From Deltaproteobacteria bacterium (GTDB lineage Bacteria; Desulfobacterota_C; Deferrisomatia; Deferrisomatales; JACRMM01): a DNA stretch of 6,471 bases. Of the stretch, positions 1 to 3,965 are shown piece by piece (within the stretch, counting starts at the first letter, position 1; each line of letters opens with the position of its first letter). A program made the position numbers and the translations under genes. The stretch spans positions 1 through 6,471 of the forward strand of contig JACRCS010000469.1 of the NCBI GenBank assembly GCA_016218905.1. Reading direction: 5' to 3'. The notes under the pieces were generated by a model. It was not told where the DNA came from. It saw nothing but the letters and a program-made list of their open reading frames with translations, and did not search any database.

Positions 1-246
1 GACATCGGCCCCCTGGCTCGCTTCGTCGAGGAGCGGGCACGAGAGGTTCGAGAGGACGGGCATGTGCCCCATCCGGATGATCCGGACGTCGTCGGCTTCG
101 CCGTTCCGCCAACGGTGCAGCGCCCCGATGGAAAGGAGCCATACGGTCGCGGCGACTCCGAGACGGACCGCGGCCGACGAGGCGAGGCGGGAGAACCGGA
201 ATGCGCCGGCCGGGTCGGTCTTCGCGGTCGCGGGAGAGTCGGTCAC
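1..246 (-). CDS. ABC transporter substrate-binding protein, NrtA/SsuA-like (N-terminal fragment)
   Basis: Only the first 82 codons are in the window; the gene continues past the left edge. It starts with GTG at 244-246, preceded by an AGGAG ribosome-binding site with a 5-base spacer, and begins 9 bases after the ATPase stop codon. The first ~22 residues are polar with several basic residues, followed by one hydrophobic segment (about residues 24-42, core LGVAATVWLLSIGAL) and then HRWR. I see no lipobox cysteine and no clean AxA cleavage site, so it may be membrane-anchored rather than freely periplasmic. The mature part opens with VRIIRMGHMPVLSN (residues 54-67), which resembles the first beta strand and loop (IRIGHxPxxxx) of binding proteins of nitrate, sulfonate and taurine importers. 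The position after a matching permease and ATPase supports the call. Its role would be to capture the solute and deliver it to the permease. The substrate cannot be inferred from this fragment. Confidence 0.72.
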   Translation of the reverse strand, partial: MTDSPATAKTDPAGAFRFSRLASSAAVRLGVAATVWLLSIGALHRWRNGEADDVRIIRMGHMPVLSNLSCPLLDEASQGADV

Positions 247-251
247 GTCGT

Positions 252-256
252 CTCCT
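252..256 (-). promoter_or_regulatory. Shine-Dalgarno site of the substrate-binding protein gene
   Basis: The minus strand reads AGGAG here, five bases before the GTG start at 246 and overlapping the last base of the upstream ATPase stop codon (TGA at 256-258). It is the clearest ribosome-binding site in the window and fixes the otherwise uncertain GTG start of the last gene. Confidence 0.7.
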
Positions 257-1059
257 CAGAGGACCGGGTTCACGCCCATCTCGAGATAGGCCTGGCGGCG
301 GAGCTTCCCGAGATCCCCGGCGGCGACGTCGCGCGGGTGGGCGTCGGGAATGTGAAAGACGCGCTGTATGCGGGCGGGCCGGTCGCTCAGGATCACGATC
401 CGGTCCGCGAGCTGCACCGCCTCGTCGAGGTCGTGCGTGATGAAGACGACCGTCTTGCCGAGGAGCGCCATCAGGTTCAGGACTTCCTCGCGCATCAGGC
501 ACCGGGTCATGAAGTCGAGCGCCGCGAACGGCTCGTCCATGAAGAGAACGTCGGGGTTCATCGCGAGAGCCCGGGCCAGCTCCGCCAGGCGCCCCATTCC
601 GCCGCTGATGTGGTGCGGGTAGTAGTCCCCGAAGTCGGAGAGGCCCACCAGCTGGAGAAGCTCTTTGACGGTGGCTCTTTCGCCGGGGGCCGCCGCCTCC
701 AGTCCGAGCGCGATGTTCTCGCCCACGGTCAACCACGGGAAGAGGGCATTTTCCTGGAAGACGAACATCCGGCGGGGATCGGGGCCCGTCACCTCGACGC
801 CGTCGATGAGGACCCGGCCGGTCGTCGGCCGCTCGAAGCCGGCGATGAGGTTCAGGAGCGTCGACTTCCCGCAGCCCGAGTGGCCGACGAGCATGACGAG
901 CTCGCCCTCGGCGACATCGAGGCTGATGTCGTCGAGAACGGTCACGACGTCGCCCCGGTCGTGAGGCGCCATCGGGTGCCGGCGCCGGTATCGCCGTTCC
1001 TGGAACGACTTCGTCACCCGCTCGACGCGGATCTTCGGCATGTCAGCGCGGTCGTGCAC
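256..1059 (-). CDS. ABC transporter ATP-binding protein, nitrate/sulfonate/taurine type (NrtD/SsuB/TauB-like)
   Basis: This cytoplasmic ATPase of 267 residues powers the importer formed with the adjacent permease and binding protein. All core motifs are visible: Walker A GHSGCGKST (residues 59-67), Q-loop Q102 in FQENALFPWLTV (typical of this family), signature ISGGM (151-155), Walker B VLFMDEP (171-177, with D175 and E176), D-loop ALD (180-182) and H-loop H209 in ITHDLDEA. Two things are unusual. The helix after the signature reads GRLAELARAL, where the common form is RQRVAIARAL. A basic/histidine-rich insertion of roughly a dozen residues (about 20-38) lies between the first strand and VLDDISL. 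Start choice is open: GTG at 1059 has a GGGG tract 7 bases upstream but overlaps the permease end by 17 bases. ATG at 1041 (MPKIRVERV, matching the usual start of the family) follows the permease stop by one base but has no purine-rich site. I keep the longer form. The substrate is not determined. Confidence 0.93.
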   Translation of the reverse strand: MHDRADMPKIRVERVTKSFQERRYRRRHPMAPHDRGDVVTVLDDISLDVAEGELVMLVGHSGCGKSTLLNLIAGFERPTTGRVLIDGVEVTGPDPRRMFVFQENALFPWLTVGENIALGLEAAAPGERATVKELLQLVGLSDFGDYYPHHISGGMGRLAELARALAMNPDVLFMDEPFAALDFMTRCLMREEVLNLMALLGKTVVFITHDLDEAVQLADRIVILSDRPARIQRVFHIPDAHPRDVAAGDLGKLRRQAYLEMGVNPVL

Positions 1060-1822
1060 TGGCCCACCCCAGACTCGGGAGTTTCTCGAGACGCCGGATG
1101 GCGCGGTCGAGGAGGATTCCGATGAGCCCGATCGCGACCATCCCGACGACGACGAGGTCGAGGCGGAGGGCGTTTCGGGCGTCGATGATCATGAAGCCGA
1201 GCCCCGACTTGACCGCGAGCATCTCCGCCGCCACGACGACGAGCCACGCGATTCCCGACGAGATCCGAAGGCTGACGATGATCGACGGGAGCGTCGCGGG
1301 CAGGACCACACGGTAGACGAGCCGCCACCCCTCGAGACCCATGTTGCGAGCGGCCCTCACGTAAAGGGGCTTGATGCCGGCGACCGCCCCTATCGTCGCC
1401 ACGACGAGAGGAAAGAACGCGGCGAGGAAGATCAGGAAGACGGCGGGCGGGTCGCCGATTCCGAACCAGATCATCGCCAGGGGGATCCACGCGAGGGGCG
1501 AGATCGGCCGGAGGAACTGGAGAAGGGGATTGACCGCCTCCTGCAGCGAGGCATTTCCCCCGACCACGAGGCCGAGGGGGATCGCGAGGAGGACGGCGAG
1601 GTACCACCCGACCGTCACGCGAAAGAGGCTCGCCACGGTGTAGCTGAAGAGGCGCCCGTCCCGGACGACCTCGACGAGGCCGGTGAGGCACTGACCGGGA
1701 GTCGGGAAGACCCTCGTCGAGAAGAGCCCGGCGGAAGCGGCTCCCTGCCACGCGAGGACGACGACCAGGAATGCCACCGCGGGGCGCCAGACGCTTCGCG
1801 CGTCCACCGGGGCCGGACTCAT
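1043..1822 (-). CDS. ABC transporter permease, nitrate/sulfonate/taurine type (NrtB/SsuC/TauC-like)
   Basis: This 259-residue inner-membrane protein is the usual length for SsuC/TauC permeases. Hydrophobic segments can be seen near residues 12-32, 64-88, 108-122, 126-150, 178-203 and 222-240. The conserved family stretch FLRPISPLAWIPLAMIWFGI (103-122) and the EAA-loop, RAARNMGLEGW followed by VLPATLP (about 156-179), are clear. The EAA loop is the contact site for the ATPase encoded next. The ATG at 1820-1822 overlaps the TGA of the upstream cheB in an ATGA junction and has a GGGGG tract 7 bases upstream (1830-1834). The frame stays open further upstream, to a possible start at 2050, but those extra 76 residues are an arginine/glycine-rich shadow of cheB and are excluded. 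Together with the ATPase and binding protein it would import a small anion or heterocycle; which one is not visible. The link to chemotaxis genes is unusual for this family. Confidence 0.93.
   Translation of the reverse strand: MSPAPVDARSVWRPAVAFLVVVLAWQGAASAGLFSTRVFPTPGQCLTGLVEVVRDGRLFSYTVASLFRVTVGWYLAVLLAIPLGLVVGGNASLQEAVNPLLQFLRPISPLAWIPLAMIWFGIGDPPAVFLIFLAAFFPLVVATIGAVAGIKPLYVRAARNMGLEGWRLVYRVVLPATLPSIIVSLRISSGIAWLVVVAAEMLAVKSGLGFMIIDARNALRLDLVVVGMVAIGLIGILLDRAIRRLEKLPSLGWASARPR
1819..1822 (-). other. ATGA stop/start overlap joining cheB to the permease gene
   Basis: The minus strand reads ATGA: the ATG starts the permease and the TGA ends cheB. Such overlaps normally mean translational coupling on one messenger. 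This is the direct sequence evidence that the importer genes belong to the same transcription unit as the chemosensory genes. Confidence 0.85.
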
Positions 1823-2916
1823 GCCGCGACCCCCGTCGCGGCGCGCACGACGGCCCCCGCGAGGCGCTCGAGCGACACGACGGAGTCGACGGCGCCTCGC
1901 GCGACCGCCCTCTCGGCCATGCCGTAGACGACGGACGACTCCTCGTCCTGGACGAGCGTCCGCCCGCCGAGCTTGTGGACCGCAGCCATTCCGGCGACTC
2001 CGTCCTGTCCCATCCCCGAGAGGAGGACTCCGACCGTCCGGTCCCTCCACGCTGCCGCCGTCGAGCAGAGGAGCGCGTTGATCGACGGCCGGAAGCCTTC
2101 GTTGGCAGGCGTGACACCGTCCAGCCGAAGGACGAGGCCGGAGGCCGTTGCCTGGACCCTCAGGTGGGATCCGCCGGGAGCGATGTAGGCCTGGCCGGCA
2201 CGAACGGGCTCGCCCTCCTCCCCCTCCTTCACGCGGAAGCGGCTGATCGAATCGAGGTACCGGGCGAATCCGGAGCTGAAGCCCATGGGCAAGTGCTGGA
2301 CGGCCAGGACGGCGGCCGGAAGCGACGGAGGAAGCGAACGAAGGATGCTCTCGAGGGCGACCGTCCCGCCCGTCGAGCTCCCGACTCCGATCAGCCTTCG
2401 CAGGGTCGACGGGACGGCGGTCTCCCTTCCGCCATCGGCGCCATTCCCGGCCCCCTCCACCCTGCGCCCGCCGTCATTCGAAGCGGAGGAGATCCCGACC
2501 CGCGCGCTCGACACCGAGGCCGCCGCCCAGACTTTTCGGCGCAGCTCCCGTCCCAGCTCCTCGGTGGACCGGGCGCCGGCCTCGGTTCCGGGCTTGGCGA
2601 CGACGTCGATGGCTCCGAGCGCGAGCGCCTTATACGTCGTGAAGGAGCCGTCGAGCGTCAGGGTCGAGAGGAGGACGACGCGCTGCCGGAACCGCCGGAC
2701 GAGCTCGGCGAGACAGGTCAGGCCGTCCATCACCGGCATCGCGACATCCAGGGTGACGACGTCTGGCGAGAGCCGCTCGACGGCGCGCAGCGCTTCGGCG
2801 CCGTCCGACGCCGCGCCGACGACCACCAGGCCCGGGTCCATTTCGAGGAGCCGGGTCACGGTCCGTCGCACCAGCGCCGAGTCGTCCACGACGAGGATTT
2901 GCAGGGCCCGGCTCAT
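1819..2916 (-). CDS. cheB: Chemotaxis response regulator protein-glutamate methylesterase CheB
   Basis: CheB removes methyl groups from (and deamidates) glutamyl residues of chemoreceptors when its receiver domain is phosphorylated by CheA, giving adaptation. The 365-residue protein is of normal length. The receiver domain (about residues 6-125) has the acidic pair D11/D12, phospho-acceptor D57 in LDVAMPVMDG, S84 and K108 in AKPG. A low-complexity Ser/Gly linker (about 130-168) follows. The methylesterase domain (about 172-360) keeps the triad: S181 in GVGSSTGG, H208 in VQHLPMGF and D305 in SGMGQDGVAG. Other family marks are GFRPSIN (274-280) and QDEESSVVYGM (323-333). The ATG at 2914-2916 overlaps the stop of the preceding cheB-like gene, and the gene's own stop overlaps the permease start. 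With every key residue in place it is expected to be active. It could serve flagellar chemotaxis or an alternative chemosensory pathway; the window does not tell which. Confidence 0.96.
   Translation of the reverse strand: MSRALQILVVDDSALVRRTVTRLLEMDPGLVVVGAASDGAEALRAVERLSPDVVTLDVAMPVMDGLTCLAELVRRFRQRVVLLSTLTLDGSFTTYKALALGAIDVVAKPGTEAGARSTEELGRELRRKVWAAASVSSARVGISSASNDGGRRVEGAGNGADGGRETAVPSTLRRLIGVGSSTGGTVALESILRSLPPSLPAAVLAVQHLPMGFSSGFARYLDSISRFRVKEGEEGEPVRAGQAYIAPGGSHLRVQATASGLVLRLDGVTPANEGFRPSINALLCSTAAAWRDRTVGVLLSGMGQDGVAGMAAVHKLGGRTLVQDEESSVVYGMAERAVARGAVDSVVSLERLAGAVVRAATGVAA
2913..2916 (-). other. ATGA stop/start overlap joining the two cheB-type genes
   Basis: The minus strand reads ATGA: the start codon of the intact cheB sits inside the stop of the degenerate cheB-like gene. 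This implies coupled translation and probably balanced amounts of the two proteins. Confidence 0.85.
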
Positions 2917-3962
2917 GAGGCGGTCCCGGATGAGAGCCGCGCCATCGCCGCTCTCGCGAGGGAGTCGAGATCCCGGGACGGACGGACCAGGCCGGCCTCG
3001 ACCGCTCGCCTCAGGGCCAGGCCGTCGGCCGCGCTCGCCGGGCTCTGCCCGACGGCCGCCCCCCCGCGCGCGACGACGTGGCGCAGACCTTCCACGGTTC
3101 CCCGTGGCGCGCCCGCCAGGACGGCCGCCGTCGTCGCGGCCCCGAACTCCTCCGCGGCCGACTCGAAGAGGTACTCGACGCCGCGCGCGGACGCTTCGTC
3201 CCCTCTCCGCCCGGTGGAGCGCAGTGACGCCCCCCCTTCATCGGAGACCACGAGGAGGGAAGACGCGGCGGAAAGCAGGTAGGCCACGTCGGGGCGCAGC
3301 GGCGCACCCTCCGGGTCCGCCTCGATTCTCACCGCGGAGAACCGCACCGCGTATCGGGCGAAGGCCGCCGCCACGGAAGCCGGGACGTCCAGCCTCGCGA
3401 TGAGGGCGCCTCCCGAGCCTGCCGGAAAGGCGTTCAGAAGCGTGAGAAGCGGCCCGAGCGCCGCACGCCCACCGGACACGACGACGAGGCCGAGAGGGCG
3501 AGACCCCGGCACGGCCGGCCGCCGGGGAAAGGGACGCTTCATCCGGCCCAGCCGAACGGTCCGCGGGTCGACGGATGCCGCGCCGCGAAGCCGCTTCAGG
3601 ATCTCCGCCCGCTGGAGCGCCAGACCCTGGCCGTCGTGTCCTCCCGGCTTCTCGAGCACGTCCACGGCGCCGAGCCGGAGGCACTCGAATGTCATTGGGC
3701 TGTCGGCCGTCGTGAGAGCCGACAGCATCACCGTCGGCACGGGCCGGCGCGTCATCAGCTGTTTGAGCGTCGCGAGGCCGTTCAGGAGCGGCATGTCGAC
3801 GTCGAGACTGATGACGTCCGGGCGCAGCCGGTCGGCCATCTCGAGCGCCGCCGCGCCGTTGCGCGCCCGCCCCGCCACCGTGAATCCCCCGTCGTTTCCC
3901 GCGATGCGCGCGAGCTCTTCGAGGACAAACGGCGAATCGTCGACCAGAAGGAGTCGTGACAC
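2913..3962 (-). CDS. CheB-like response regulator with a degenerate, probably inactive methylesterase domain
   Basis: The 349-residue product has the full CheB layout but only its receiver half looks functional. The receiver (about residues 3-125) has D8/D9, phospho-acceptor D54 in LDVDMPLLNG, S81 and K105 in EKPG. The C-terminal half (about 155-345) aligns along its length with the esterase domain of the downstream CheB: ARLDVPASVAAAFARY matches VQHLPMGFSSGFARY, and VLAGAPRGTVEGL matches LLSGMGQDGVAGM. In that alignment the catalytic histidine is D192 and the catalytic aspartate is G288. The serine loop SSTGG is shortened to S163-GG, losing two residues. This points to a pseudo-methylesterase, perhaps a phosphate sink, CheY-like output or receptor-binding competitor (inference). 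It starts at GTG 3960-3962, three bases after the cheA stop; no strong Shine-Dalgarno site is seen, so coupling to cheA translation is likely. The reading frame is intact and compositionally like its neighbours, so it is not a decayed gene. Confidence 0.88.
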   Translation of the reverse strand: MSRLLLVDDSPFVLEELARIAGNDGGFTVAGRARNGAAALEMADRLRPDVISLDVDMPLLNGLATLKQLMTRRPVPTVMLSALTTADSPMTFECLRLGAVDVLEKPGGHDGQGLALQRAEILKRLRGAASVDPRTVRLGRMKRPFPRRPAVPGSRPLGLVVVSGGRAALGPLLTLLNAFPAGSGGALIARLDVPASVAAAFARYAVRFSAVRIEADPEGAPLRPDVAYLLSAASSLLVVSDEGGASLRSTGRRGDEASARGVEYLFESAAEEFGAATTAAVLAGAPRGTVEGLRHVVARGGAAVGQSPASAADGLALRRAVEAGLVRPSRDLDSLARAAMARLSSGTAS

Positions 3963-3965
3963 GGC

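Noticed and set aside
64..1125. Plus-strand open frame of 353 codons opposite the ATPase and binding-protein genes
   Set aside because: The opposite strand encodes an ABC ATPase with every motif intact. This frame is low-complexity Arg/Glu/Asp/His and lacks any fold signature.
1823..2050. N-terminal extension of the permease to an upstream start at 2050
   Set aside because: The extra 76 residues are Arg/Gly-rich and lie inside cheB. The ATG at 1822 gives the family's normal length, an ATGA overlap and a G-rich ribosome-binding site.
1014..2117. Minus-strand open frame of 367 codons overlapping the permease
   Set aside because: It is out of frame with both the permease and cheB. Its product is Arg/Gly/Pro-rich with no membrane segments, while the overlapping frame is a textbook permease.
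1771..3282. Long plus-strand open frame of 503 codons opposite both cheB-type genes
   Set aside because: It is antisense to two well-supported genes, is rich in Arg/Asp/Gly/Pro as expected for a GC-rich shadow frame, and shows no recognisable domain.
2285..3403. Plus-strand open frame of 372 codons
   Set aside because: Its translation is almost entirely Arg/Ser/Pro, the mark of a frame-shifted GC-rich shadow; it overlaps real minus-strand genes.
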